In this document: piece by piece, positions 38,365 through 47,794 of the stretch | How positions within the stretch are numbered: the stretch's first letter is position 1 | Layout: the number at the start of each line of letters is the position of its first letter | From: Streptomyces sclerotialus | GTDB taxonomy: Bacteria > Actinomycetota > Actinomycetes > Streptomycetales > Streptomycetaceae | NCBI RefSeq assembly: GCF_040907265.1 | Contig: NZ_JBFOHP010000002.1 | Coordinates: forward strand, 7,316,001 to 7,380,000 | Reading direction: 5' to 3' | Length of the DNA: 64,000 bases | Program-made: the position numbers and the translations under genes | Notes under the pieces: generated by a model | Told to the model about the DNA's origin: nothing | The model's input: only the letters and a program-made list of their open reading frames with translations | Database searches by the model: none

Positions 38365-41300
38365 GTGCTGGATGAGTGGATAAGAGCTCGCGTGGCGGAC
38401 TTCGGATCCGAGTGCAGGGAGCGTCTGCGGGTCAGCGACACGGAGGCGTCCATCAGCCTGCCGGTGGCGAAGCTGGTGGAGGCTTTCGGTGCGCGCTGGA
38501 AGCTGAGTCCTCGTCTTCACCCCGAGTACCCCTTGCCCGAGGCCCGGGTGCGTCCGGACTACGCGGTGGAGACCGCGGGGCGCATCACCGGCTTCCTGGA
38601 GCTGAAGGCCCCTGGGCACGACGTCACACCCGACGGCTTCACGAAGCGGGACCGCGAGCAGTGGGAGCTGATGCGTCGGCTACCCAACGTGCTGTACACC
38701 AACGGCCACACCTGGTGCCTGTACCGAGGCGGGCCGCGGCCCCTCCGCACGGTCCGGCTCGAGGGTGATCTCTACCGGTCCGGCAGACGGTTGCGTACCG
38801 GTGAAGCCCACGGTGCGGTGTTTCGGGATCTACTGCGGGAGTTTCTCGGATGGCAGCCGCAACGCATCACCACCGTGAGCCAGTTGGTGACGTCCATCGC
38901 TCCGCTGTGCCAGTACCTGCGCGAGGAGGTGCTGGAGCAGCTTGCCCTCGAATGCAGAGCGCCAGACGGTCTTGGCAGCCGACGGCGTGCCCCCAAGCCC
39001 TTCACCGCTCTCGCGCACCACTGGAGCAAGGTGCTCTTCCCCTCGACCGATGGCCAGGCCCCCGACCGCCTCTTCGCCGACCGCTATACCCAGACCATCG
39101 CCTTCGCTTTGCTGCTGGCTCGCATCGAAAACGTACCGCTCGCTGGGCGTAACTTCGCTGACGTCGCACGTGAGTTGAAGGCCGAGAATACGGTCATGGG
39201 CCGAGCCCTGCAGTTGCTGACGGAGACGGTAGACGACGAGTTCGCCCGTCGCATCGACACGCTCGTGCAGGTCATCGATGCCGTCAACTGGGAGGCGATC
39301 CGAGCTCAGAAGCCCGACGCCCACGTTCACCTCTACGAGAATTTCCTGCAGGAATACGATCGCGAGCTCCGTAAACGCTCCGGCACGTACTACACCCCGC
39401 CCCGTCTCGTGAAGGAAATGGTCCGCTTCACCGATGCCGTACTGCGCACCCGGCTGGGTTGCGTGGAAGGGTTCGCCGACGAGCAGGTGACGATCGTCGA
39501 TCCCGCCATGGGCACGGGCACATTCCTCAGCGAAATCATCGACACAGTCGCCGAGGAGCGCTCCCGACGCGGGGAGGGTTTCCGGGGCGAAGCGGTGGAA
39601 CAACTGGCGGGCCGGCTGATCGGCTTTGAACGGCAGATGGCCGCCTACGCGGTCGCCCAGATGAGGATCACCCAGACCCTCCGCGAGCAAGTCACCGACA
39701 CTCAACTCGGAGATCTGCGACTCCATCTCGCCGATACCCTCGCAGACCCCTACGAGAGGGCCACGCTCTTTACGTTCCTGCCTGATGGCGATCCGCTGGT
39801 AGAGAACACACGCAAGGCGGACTGGATCAAGCGGGAGCAAAAGGTCACCGTCATGATCAGTAACCCGCCGGACCGGGAGAGAGCCGAAGGAGAGGGCGGC
39901 TGGGTGGAGAAGGGCCGTGAGGGTGACGACAGACCACCTTTACTCGATGACTTCCGCCTCGGTGGCAGGAACGGAGTGCATGAGAACAAGCTCAAGAACC
40001 TGTACGTCTACTTCTGGCGCTGGGCCACCTTCAAGGTCTTCGAACAGCATCGTTCCGAGTCGGACCGCGGAATCGTCGCCTTCATCAGTACCGCAGGCTT
40101 CCTCAGCGGGCCCGGTTTTCGGGGCATGAGGAAGTACCTGCGTGAGACTTGTTCGGAGGGCTGGATCATCGACCTCAGTCCAGAGGGAATCCAGCCACCA
40201 ATGCGGACTCGCCTCTTCGAAGGCGTACAGCAGCAATTGACGATCGCCGTGTTTGTCCGCAGCAGGGCCGAGACTGAGCTCGCCCACATCAGGTACGTCG
40301 CGTTGGACGGCAATACCCGTGAGGAGAAGTACGCGCAACTCGAGGCTCTCGGGCCGGACAGTGACCAGTGGCGGTCGGTGCGCCAGGACGCCCACGCCCC
40401 GTTCACGCCCGCGGCACACGGAGCCTGGGATACCTATCCCGCAATGGACGATTTGCTGCCATGGACAGTGCCCGGCATCCTACCGAAGCGGACGTGGGTC
40501 TACTCCCCGGACTCCGACATGCTTCGCTCCCGATGGCGGAGGCTGACCACCGAGACGGATATTGCCGAGAAGCGCGCCTTATTCCGGGAGACTCAGAGCC
40601 GTAGCGTCGACCGGCAGGTCAAGCCGCTCCCGGGTTCAGCACAGCAAAGGCGGTCGATGCTAGAGGCAGGCTCCGAGTGTCCAGAGCCGGTACCTGTAGC
40701 CTTCCGACCTTTCGATCGGCAGTGGATCATTCCAGACAACAGGGTCCTCGACAGATGCTCGCCGGAGCTGTGGGAGAACCGGGCCGACGGGCAGATCCAT
40801 ATCGTGGAGCAGCACTCCGAACGTTTCGGCGACGGCCCCGCTACTCTATTCACAGCGCTGATGCCGGATATGCATCACTTCACTGGCTGGGGCGGTGGCA
40901 GGGTAATCCCCCTCCTGCAGAAGGATGGCACCCCCAATGTGACCCCCGGCCTTCTCCAGCACCTGCGTAACTCCTTCGGGGGTCTGCCTGTCACCGCCGA
41001 GGACTTGGCCGCGTACATCGCGGCAGTAACCGCCCACCCCGGCTTCCGCACCCGCTTCGATGACGAACTCACCACCAACGGCGTCCGCGTACCACTAACC
41101 GGTGACGCCACACTGTGGTCGGAGGCGCTGCACATTGGGCGGAAGGTGATCTGGGCCTCGACCTTCGGAGAGAGGTTTGTGGACCCGGCGGCGGGGAGGC
41201 CCGGTGGACCTCGGCAGGTCTGGACGACTGCGCAGCCAGCGATCACGTACCGGAGACAGGTCGGTAGGGACGAACTCCCCGAGGGCTTCGTCTACGATGC

Positions 41301-41832
41301 CGACGGGTCCGAACTCCGCGTCGGGCAGGGCGCTTTCGGGCCGGTGACTCAAGAGATGCGGGATTACCAAGTCAGCGGACAGAATGTTCTCGACGGCTGG
41401 TTGAAACGCAGGACGGGACCACCGTCCCGTAGGGCCGTCAGTCAGCTGGATCACATTCGGCACGACCGATGGCGCCCCGCCTGGAGCGAGGAACTTCAGT
41501 ACGTGCTCGCTGTCCTCTGGCATCTGGTCGAGCTGCAGTCGGCTCAGAATGAGCTGCTCGACGGTGTTCTCATGTCACCGCTGGTCAGTGTCTCCGAGCT
41601 GCAGCGTCGGAACATCCTGCCCGTCCCGGACACTGCACGACGTTCTGCCCCCGCACCGATACAGCCCGATCCCATCCCTGGGACCGAGGGCATCGAGGCG
41701 CGCGAGCCACACGCCGTCAGGCCACTCACCGCGGAGAGGGACTCTTCGACCACCGCTCCGATGACGCGGTCGCGGGCGAGCCGGAAAGCCGGCGCTAGGC
41801 AGGCACCCCGCAAGAAGCGAAAAGAGCCGTAG
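38365..41832 (+). CDS. Type IIG-like restriction-modification enzyme (fused nuclease and adenine methylase)
   Basis: 1155 residues from GTG 38365, with GGAGGGGG 5 bp upstream. The N-terminus carries a PD-(D/E)xK-like nuclease motif, RPDYAVE then FLELKAPG (~64-83). The gamma-class methylase follows: YYTPPRLVKEM (~341), motif I IVDPAMGTGTFLSEI (~378) and motif IV MISNPPDRE (~497). NPPD replaces the common NPPY/F/W at the catalytic loop, an unusual fourth residue. No helicase motor is present, unlike type ISP enzymes. The rest is probably target recognition, ending in a basic tail. It would cut unmethylated and methylate host sites alone or with the convergent nuclease gene. The G+C is slightly below that of the core genes. 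Confidence 0.83.
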   Translation: MLDEWIRARVADFGSECRERLRVSDTEASISLPVAKLVEAFGARWKLSPRLHPEYPLPEARVRPDYAVETAGRITGFLELKAPGHDVTPDGFTKRDREQWELMRRLPNVLYTNGHTWCLYRGGPRPLRTVRLEGDLYRSGRRLRTGEAHGAVFRDLLREFLGWQPQRITTVSQLVTSIAPLCQYLREEVLEQLALECRAPDGLGSRRRAPKPFTALAHHWSKVLFPSTDGQAPDRLFADRYTQTIAFALLLARIENVPLAGRNFADVARELKAENTVMGRALQLLTETVDDEFARRIDTLVQVIDAVNWEAIRAQKPDAHVHLYENFLQEYDRELRKRSGTYYTPPRLVKEMVRFTDAVLRTRLGCVEGFADEQVTIVDPAMGTGTFLSEIIDTVAEERSRRGEGFRGEAVEQLAGRLIGFERQMAAYAVAQMRITQTLREQVTDTQLGDLRLHLADTLADPYERATLFTFLPDGDPLVENTRKADWIKREQKVTVMISNPPDRERAEGEGGWVEKGREGDDRPPLLDDFRLGGRNGVHENKLKNLYVYFWRWATFKVFEQHRSESDRGIVAFISTAGFLSGPGFRGMRKYLRETCSEGWIIDLSPEGIQPPMRTRLFEGVQQQLTIAVFVRSRAETELAHIRYVALDGNTREEKYAQLEALGPDSDQWRSVRQDAHAPFTPAAHGAWDTYPAMDDLLPWTVPGILPKRTWVYSPDSDMLRSRWRRLTTETDIAEKRALFRETQSRSVDRQVKPLPGSAQQRRSMLEAGSECPEPVPVAFRPFDRQWIIPDNRVLDRCSPELWENRADGQIHIVEQHSERFGDGPATLFTALMPDMHHFTGWGGGRVIPLLQKDGTPNVTPGLLQHLRNSFGGLPVTAEDLAAYIAAVTAHPGFRTRFDDELTTNGVRVPLTGDATLWSEALHIGRKVIWASTFGERFVDPAAGRPGGPRQVWTTAQPAITYRRQVGRDELPEGFVYDADGSELRVGQGAFGPVTQEMRDYQVSGQNVLDGWLKRRTGPPSRRAVSQLDHIRHDRWRPAWSEELQYVLAVLWHLVELQSAQNELLDGVLMSPLVSVSELQRRNILPVPDTARRSAPAPIQPDPIPGTEGIEAREPHAVRPLTAERDSSTTAPMTRSRASRKAGARQAPRKKRKEP

Positions 41833-41981
41833 AACTGTTGCCTGAACCGCTGCCATGGACAAGATCGCCGGAACACCGCCCGAGAGAGGAAGGGCGACCG
41901 CGCTCCGGCAACCTGCATGAGCACGCTCGTGGAGCCTCGCCCTAACCCCTCTGACCGGCACGTTCGAAGATCGCGAACCGC
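41833..41981. other. Convergent intergenic spacer
   Basis: 149 bp between the two convergent module-2 genes. No clear hairpin or frame was found. Confidence 0.4.
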
Positions 41982-43406
41982 TTACTGCTGCTGCGAGGTG
42001 GGCGGGGAGTAGGAGTTCACCTTCGGCCTTTTCTTCGCACTGCGACTGCGGGCGCGCACGGCCCGTTCGCGGGGCGTCTCGTTGCTCGTTTCGAATCCCA
42101 GCATGACACTGTACCCCTCGCGGGCACGCTGCAGACCGAAGTCCCTCAACTGCTCGACGCTGGTCCCCACGGTTCCGACTCGGCCGAGCTTCACCAACTC
42201 CGCGAACTCCGAGCCGATGAGGTAGCTGACCGTCCTCTCGTAGCTGAAGATGCGCCCACCCCTGGGTCCGAGCGTGCAGTCGTCCTCCAGGAGGACGCGG
42301 GCGTAGGAGAGGGGGATATACATTCCGTGGGCCAGCTCGGTGCTGGAAGCCGCCCCGTTCCGCCAATGTGCGAACTTCAGAAAGCACGCGTCCGGGGAGA
42401 GGCGCCACTCGTGAGAGCGGGCGGGTTTTGAACTGAGCCGTGAAACCTGTTCCAAGCGTTCCATCTGATCCAAGAGTTGCTTGTTCACCCGGTATTCCTT
42501 GCGCCGGGGTTCCAAGCGCTTGTACTGGACGAAGACGAAGCTGTGCGTGGGGTGGTGGTAGTAGATCATGTCCGTGCCCAGTCGGCTCTCGACCGGGGTG
42601 GCGTTGACGTTGACGACCTCGAGACGGCGTCCTGTGGAGTCTTCCAGTACGTGAATGTCGCATCGCACGTCGCCGCGTTGTCGCCAGTCGTCGAAAAGGG
42701 CCGCTTCGCCGCCCAGCCCGGCCCGTACGTCATGGTCGATCAGACTGTTCTCCACCGGGTCCGGGATGAGTCCCGCAAGGTATGGCTCATCCCGGGACGC
42801 AGGACGTCCCCAGGCCGACAGCGCGGAGTGGGGGAAGTCGGCTACCCGGGTGAGGGACTGAGCCGCGTCCTTCTGTTCCTGCCACGCACGGTCAGCCGCG
42901 TCCTCGACGTTGAAGACGAGCGGGTTGAGATGGGCGAGTAGCCAGTCGATGTACCGGGCCAACTCGGGGTGACGTCTCAGGAGGGCTTCCCGCAGAACGT
43001 GCCAGGTCGTCATGCCGCAGTGGCCCGCGCTTTCGGAGAGGGCTCGCTCCACGTGAGCCCGGTAAGTCGAGGGCAGGGAAGCGAGGATTCCGTCGGGTCC
43101 GTCCAGGGGGACCGGCTTCGGACATCTACGCATGGGCTCGATGGTGATGCTCCTGTCGACCGGTCCCACGGTGTTGAAGCGCTGGACCGCCCCCATCCAG
43201 GTGATGAAGCGGCCGTGCTCGGCGACCCCATCGCGGCCGTTGTTCGCGGAACGAGACCGCTTGTCGCAGACCAGGAGCGCTAGCCGGGTACCGGTATCGG
43301 ACGTGTCGAGCCCGGTGGGCAGTCCTTTCGTGAAGCGTTCCGAGACGAGCCAATCGTCTTCGTTGTCGGCCATCTGGTCCGGAGTGAGGGTCACTATGTA
43401 CGTCAC
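41982..43406 (-). CDS. Hypothetical protein with predicted QxK-type PD-(D/E)xK nuclease core
   Basis: 474 residues from GTG 43406 (MTYIVTLTPDQ). I do not recognise the family as a whole. Residues ~280-312 contain SRLGTDMIYYHHPTHSF followed by VFVQYKRL. That is a beta-hairpin with Asp then Gln-x-Lys, the pattern of Mrr-like PD-(D/E)xK nucleases in which Glu is replaced by Gln. The N-terminal half is alpha-helical with many Trp/Arg residues. It is convergent with the type IIG gene, and both lie between repeats D and B, so they probably moved together. It could be a restriction partner, a type IV-like nuclease or an independent defence gene. The C-terminal tail is basic and Ser/Gln-rich. Confidence 0.6.
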   Translation of the reverse strand: MTYIVTLTPDQMADNEDDWLVSERFTKGLPTGLDTSDTGTRLALLVCDKRSRSANNGRDGVAEHGRFITWMGAVQRFNTVGPVDRSITIEPMRRCPKPVPLDGPDGILASLPSTYRAHVERALSESAGHCGMTTWHVLREALLRRHPELARYIDWLLAHLNPLVFNVEDAADRAWQEQKDAAQSLTRVADFPHSALSAWGRPASRDEPYLAGLIPDPVENSLIDHDVRAGLGGEAALFDDWRQRGDVRCDIHVLEDSTGRRLEVVNVNATPVESRLGTDMIYYHHPTHSFVFVQYKRLEPRRKEYRVNKQLLDQMERLEQVSRLSSKPARSHEWRLSPDACFLKFAHWRNGAASSTELAHGMYIPLSYARVLLEDDCTLGPRGGRIFSYERTVSYLIGSEFAELVKLGRVGTVGTSVEQLRDFGLQRAREGYSVMLGFETSNETPRERAVRARSRSAKKRPKVNSYSPPTSQQQ

Positions 43407-43639
43407 GAGCGGACCCTACCGATGCGGCCGGCACCGTACATATCCGGAAGGCCTTATTCCGTACGCTGAGTATCGTACGGACACGCTTGGTGGACAGAAT
43501 GTAATCGAGGAACCTCCGAGCAGCGAGGTTGAAGGAGAGCTGCGATTACACTGTGCTCTGCCCTTCACCTGCGGCTCTCGACGCGTCACCCTCAACAAGT
43601 CACCCGAGGTCGACTTCAGCATCCCTCTCGGGATCGACT

Positions 43640-44120
43640 GATGGTGCCGAGCGTCCGCAGACTGTCCGACGGGTCGCCTACGTCACCGCCGTCCCCGGCC
43701 TGCTCGCCGACCGGGCTCCGGCCTGCCCGAGACCCTGCACGGAAACGACCCCGCTCACGTCCTGCTCGCCGAGTGCGACCGTGGCGACGCCAATCGCGCC
43801 GACTCCTCGGCCAAGCACCGCCGACGCGGCATGAACGTTGAGTCCGTCATAGACCCGGACGGAAACCTGCTGCGGATCTCGCCAGCGCTGCCGGGCCCGC
43901 CCCACGACCTGACCGCAACTCGCACCCACCACATCATCTGGATCTGCGAACGCTAGAGTCCCGTCCTCGCTGACCGCGCCTACACCGACGCGGGCCCTCG
44001 GGGCGCCACCGGACTCGAACGGCCGCCCGATGGGAAACTCGCCCTGACCCAGCGCACCGTGAACCGGGGGCTCGACCGTCATCGCCAAAGCCGGCCTCAC
44101 CCTAGAGAGGCAATACTGAG
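43640..44120 (+). pseudogene. IS5-family (DDE_Tnp_4) transposase remnant
   Basis: One frame reads GLPETLHGNDPAHVLLAECD, then AKHRRRGMNVESVIDPDG and NLLRISPALPGPPHDLTA to a TAG at ~43957. This matches the DDE domain of actinobacterial IS5-like elements (IDPDGxLLxxSPALPGxxHDLTA). The next part, AYTDAGP and so on, is in a shifted frame up to ~44120. Ends and helix-turn-helix are missing, so it cannot transpose. Confidence 0.75.
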
Positions 44121-44286
44121 AACCCTCACTGTTGGTCATGACGCTCTAGGCGACAGCACGCGGTGCCGCGAGCCAAAAAATGGAACCTGACCTGGTCGTT
44201 CCTGAGAAATCACTCAGGCCGACATTTCTCCGATGACACCGCGTGAAGGATGCGATCGGGTACCTTGGCGGTTGACTTTACGGAGC

Positions 44287-44346
44287 TTGGTGGACACGAA
44301 CGGGGACAATCCGCGGCGCCAGGTGCGGTTGAGCTTCCTCGGTTAG
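44287..44346 (+). repeat. 60-bp direct repeat, copy B (yjbQ-tail remnant)
   Basis: Encodes LVDTNGDNPRRQVRLSFLG and TAG. It is the copy most like native yjbQ, and similarity extends past the stop (TTCGGT..GGACTG.AGAGG.GAAG). The upstream sequence CGGAGCTTGG is shared with copies C and D but not with yjbQ. Confidence 0.8.
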
Positions 44347-44520
44347 CCGACCGCTTCGGTGGGACTGCAGAGGGGAAGTCCGGCCGTCTCAGCCTCCTCT
44401 GATCCGCGGCAACGAATGGATCTGCGCGCACGTGCGGCGGAGTCGGGCCGCTCCTGTTCCAGTTCTTGTCAGTGCGTCGCTGGTGACCGGGGGCGGAGGT
44501 TGGCCGAAGTACTCCCGTCG

Positions 44521-44577
44521 TACCACCTGACACATGTCATACCACCTGACACATGTCGTACCACCTGACGCATGTCG
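44521..44577. repeat. Three 19-bp tandem iterons
   Basis: TACCACCTGACACATGTCA, TACCACCTGACACATGTCG and TACCACCTGACGCATGTCG follow each other without gaps. Each contains GACA-CA-TGTC, a short inverted repeat, so they could be repeated protein-binding sites. No gene depends on them clearly. Confidence 0.9.
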
Positions 44578-44589
44578 TAAAGACTGTCG

Positions 44590-44812
44590 GAGGATCACCA
44601 CGGGTCGCCGGTCGCGCTCAGCGGAGTGGCGGACCGGTGATGCGGGGCGCTGCTGGGCAGGAAGCGGTGGATGGCCGGGTGACCGTCGTCCCTGTCCTGA
44701 ACTGACACGGCGACGACCGCGGCGTGGGAGAGGCCCGCAGCACCTGGGCCACCACCGCGCCTCGGGCAGCGGGCGTGTTGCCGGCCACCACGCTCAAAAG
44801 ACCCTTGGGCAT
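44590..44812 (-). pseudogene. Remnant of a CobW-like gene (decayed copy of 49228-50433)
   Basis: From ATG 44812 the sequence MPKGLLSVVAGNTPAARG then AVVAQVLRAS parallels MSKVLLSVVTGNTPHVRG of the intact gene. It then continues in another frame (AVVAVSVQDRDDGHPAIHRF, PLSATGD) and stops abruptly near 44590. The rest of the gene is gone. Confidence 0.7.
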
Positions 44813-44822
44813 CGGGTGTTCC

Positions 44823-45040
44823 TCAGTTGAGAGGGGACGGGCGCCGGGGTGACGGTGCCGCGCGCAGGCCGGCGGGCGGTGTGCCGTCGTCCCGTATGCC
44901 TGCGCGCAGCCACGCACCGATCGCTTCCGTGCCGGCTTCGGTGGCGATGGGGCAGAGGAGGGTCACCGGGCCTGCGTATCTGCGGTCCGTTGTGCACGGC
45001 TGTACGGCAGCGTGCAGCCCGCGGGTGGCATCACAGGGCA
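44823..45040 (-). pseudogene. Remnant of a ferredoxin-like gene (decayed copy of 48851-49231)
   Basis: CDATRGLHAAVQPCTTD and LCPIATEAGTEAIGAWLRAG align with CDAARGLHAVVQPCAAD and LGPLATEADAEAVGVWLRAG of the intact gene. The first ~50 residues, including the CxxC motif, are missing. It is followed directly by the CobW-like remnant, so the gene order of the functional copy is kept, on the opposite strand. Confidence 0.72.
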
Positions 45041-45180
45041 GAAGTCGCCCCACCGGTCGACGTCGCGGGTGCTGAGTCGCAAGGCTGGTCGGTGGCGCCC
45101 CAGCGGGGGTGTGAACGTCGGTGATCTGCCTCGGGTGTCCGGTCCAGGCTGCGCCTTCGCGGACAGATCGCTGCCTTTTT

Positions 45181-45197
45181 ATGAAACTCATTTTCAT
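45181..45197. promoter_or_regulatory. Zur box 1
   Basis: ATGAAACTCATTTTCAT, a near-palindrome of the Zur type (TGAAAATNATTTTCA), followed by TAGCGT as a possible -10. It lies upstream of the decayed minus-strand copy of the zinc genes, so its original target seems lost. It differs little from boxes at 48367 and 51383. Confidence 0.7.
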
Positions 45198-45384
45198 GTA
45201 GCGTATTGTGTGGCCCGCGGCCCGCACGCTCCGGGTTGGGCGGTTTCGCGGCCACGGCGCCGCCCAGCCCGGCATCTCTTTCGAGGTGTCGCTACGTCCG
45301 AAGGCGATGGGGATCGGCATGTCCGCGTGCGAGCTGTGCCTGGGACCGGTACAGGAAACTTTTCTCGTTCCGCTCTGCGGCCGG

Positions 45385-45830
45385 TCCGTCGAATCCCGAC
45401 TGGTCTGCACCGAACTGCCGGCCGACGGGAAAGGTAAGGCTGCCGCCGCGTTCCTGGGCGGGCCCAAGGGCTGGTTCGCCGCGTACGGCATCACTCACAT
45501 CCACCGCGTCGTCACCGACAACGGCGCTTGCTGTCGGTCCGGCGGCTTCGCCTGCATCGTCGGTGCCAAGTTCCGAAACCAACACACCAAGCCCTACCCC
45601 CCCACGCCGCAACGGCAAGGTCGAGCGTCACCCGCGGATCATGGTCGAGGGGTCCTCTACGCCCGCGAATGCAACCGCGAGGACGAACGCATAGCCGCCC
45701 TCGACGTGTGGAACATCCGCTACAGCTGCCATCGATCCCGCAGCGTCGCTGGCGGTCGACCGGCAGCATCTCGACTCACTACTCACTACCGGCGTCGCCA
45801 ACGCCCGGCCCTCGTACACCTGGTGGTGGC
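45385..45830 (+). pseudogene. IS481-family transposase remnant
   Basis: SRLVCTELPADGKGKAAAAF, then WFAAYGITHIHRVVTDNG, then NGKVERHPRIM in another frame, and LDVWNIRYSCHRSRSVAGG. These correspond in order to the rve/DDE integrase core of IS481 transposases, ending NARPSYTW. At least two frameshifts and a lost N-terminus make it a relic. Confidence 0.78.
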
Positions 45831-45925
45831 CGCCGAAGTAATCGATGTCGCTGAGGGCCCTCGAACGCTCCTCCAGTCACCGACCCATTTTCTGTCGATC
45901 GGTGCACGCTTGTGAAAGGATTCTG

Positions 45926-46888
45926 ATGTCGCAGATGCCGTTCTATGACAGCACCGCTGACTACCCCCGCGACCTTGTCGGCTACGGGCAGGACGGGTAT
46001 GACCCGAAATGGCCCGGGGGAGCGCGCATCGCCGTGCAGTTCGTCCTCAACTATGAAGAGGGCGGGGAGAACAATGTGCTCCACGGCGATCCGACGGCCG
46101 AGACGTTCCTGTCCGAGATGTTCAATCCCAGCCCCTACCCCGAGCGGCACATGTCCATGGACGGGGTGTACGAGTACGGGTCGCGTCAAGGGGTCTGGCG
46201 AATCCTGCGGGAATTCGACCGGTTCAACCTGCCTCTCACCGTGTTCGGAGTCGCCACGGCCCTCGAACGCAATCCAGACGTCACCGAAGCCTTCCTCGAC
46301 CGTGGCCACGACATCGTCTGCCACGGACTCAAGTGGATCCACTACCAGGAGGTGCCCGAGGAGATCGAACGGGCCCACATGCAGCAGGCACTCGACATCA
46401 TCGAGAGGCTTACCGGCAGGCGGCCGCTGGGCTGGTACACAGGACGGGATTCGCCGAACACCCGCCGCCTCGTCGTCGACGACGGCCGGCTGCTCTACGA
46501 CTCCGACTATTACGGTGACGACCTGCCGTTCTGGATGCTGGTGAAGAACTCCGACGGCGGCACGAAGCCACATCTCGTGGTGCCCTACACGCTCGACTGC
46601 AACGACATGCGTTTCGGCCTGCCCCAGGGCTACAGCGACGCCGAACCATTCTACCGGTACCTCCGGGACCAGTTCGACACGCTCTACGACGAGGGCGATC
46701 CGAATGGGCTGGCCCGCCCCAAGATGATGAGCATCGGACTGCACTGCCGAATGGTCGGACGTCCCGGCCGGCTTCCCGCCCTGCGCCGCTTCCTCGACTA
46801 CATCACCGCCAAGGACGGAGTGTGGGTGGCCACTCGGGGCGCCATTGCCGAGCACTGGCTCGAGCACCACCCGCGGCCGGAGTTGTGA
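45926..46888 (+). CDS. puuE: Polysaccharide-deacetylase-fold allantoinase (PuuE type)
   Basis: 320 residues from ATG 45926 with AAAGGA upstream. The start YPRDLVGYGQ, NYEEGGENNVLHGD, the NodB-like RGHDIVCHGLKWIHYQ and GWYTGRDSPNTRRL are characteristic of PuuE. PuuE is the metal-independent allantoinase that hydrolyses allantoin to allantoate in purine catabolism. Length is normal and the frame is clean, unlike its neighbours. No other purine-degradation gene is nearby, so it appears as a stand-alone cargo gene between IS481 and decayed sequence. Confidence 0.88.
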   Translation: MSQMPFYDSTADYPRDLVGYGQDGYDPKWPGGARIAVQFVLNYEEGGENNVLHGDPTAETFLSEMFNPSPYPERHMSMDGVYEYGSRQGVWRILREFDRFNLPLTVFGVATALERNPDVTEAFLDRGHDIVCHGLKWIHYQEVPEEIERAHMQQALDIIERLTGRRPLGWYTGRDSPNTRRLVVDDGRLLYDSDYYGDDLPFWMLVKNSDGGTKPHLVVPYTLDCNDMRFGLPQGYSDAEPFYRYLRDQFDTLYDEGDPNGLARPKMMSIGLHCRMVGRPGRLPALRRFLDYITAKDGVWVATRGAIAEHWLEHHPRPEL

Positions 46889-47794
46889 CCACCGGAGCCG
46901 CAGCTGGGTATGCACATGTACGGGGCTCGGGGCGGTCATCGAGGTGCCGTGGATGTTCGGGAAGGGAGGTTGCCTGAAGAACCGGCGGAGTGGTGAGCAG
47001 CACCACCTGGCCTCGCCCGTGCGGTAGGCGGCGAACGCCGCCGCGAGGTCCTGGTCCAGCCGAGCAGGATCCTCACGTTAGACATGGGGAATGTTGCGCG
47101 CCGCGAGCACTTCCCGGGAATCCTCCGCCCCGTGGACGGTGCCCTGAAACGGATACCAGGCGGAAGAAGGGGACTCCGCGCATACGATGAGTCCGCGTGC
47201 GCGGGTTTCTCTCAAGTTGGCCAGTGTTCCGCGGAATTCATCAACCATTCCGCTGGTGACCACGATCAGGAACGGTGCCTGGTCCAACTGTCAGCGGGCA
47301 AGTGCGCCGCAGGCGAGGCTGTGCTCACTCGGCCCCCGCAGCACGGGGTTGGCTGATGCCAGCGCGGGTGGGGAGCCCTTTCCGGGCAGGCAGCGTCCGC
47401 CGGAAACGCGGGTGGAATACCCGGGGGACGCCCCCGGAGGCGATCCAGGCAGTTGCCTTCAGCTTCTTCGCGCGGCAGGCATCCGACGGGACGGTGACCC
47501 TTCGCCCCGTGGGCGGAGCGGGCGGCGGACTGAGATGCCCTCCCTACCTGCCACTGGCGGAGGCCGCCTGCACCGCCGGCAGTCTGCTCCCGGGAGTCGC
47601 CGACCTCGACGTGGTCATCACCGACGCAGTGACCGGCCTGCCCGATGACATCCGGGTGGCCTTCCTCGGCCGCGGAGGCGACGGCTTCGAGGTCGCGTCG
47701 GGGGAACGGCGCGCCGGCGGGAGCGTTCGGCGAACGCCCTGCGCAGGCACTACGAACCCGACGTCACCATGCAGTCCCACCTCGGGACCGGCGG
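46889..47794. other. Decayed region with two gene fragments
   Basis: On the minus strand (about 46890-47290) one frame reads APFLIVVTSGMVDEFRGTLA, LREARARG-like text and GTVHGAEDSREVLAARNIPH. After a stop it continues LDQDLAAAFAAYRTGEAR, then VLLTTPPVLQATSLPE in a third frame. This may be a thiamine-diphosphate-enzyme N-terminal domain, but I am not sure. On the plus strand (about 47450-47860) RGGDGFEVASGERRAGGSVR and, shifted, RRHYEPDVTMQSHLGTGGYT look like another broken gene I cannot name. Confidence 0.5.

Noticed and set aside
44521..44577. Zur or other metal boxes in the iterons
   Set aside because: The TGACACATGTCA core lacks the AT-rich ATTTTCA half-site of the three Zur boxes.
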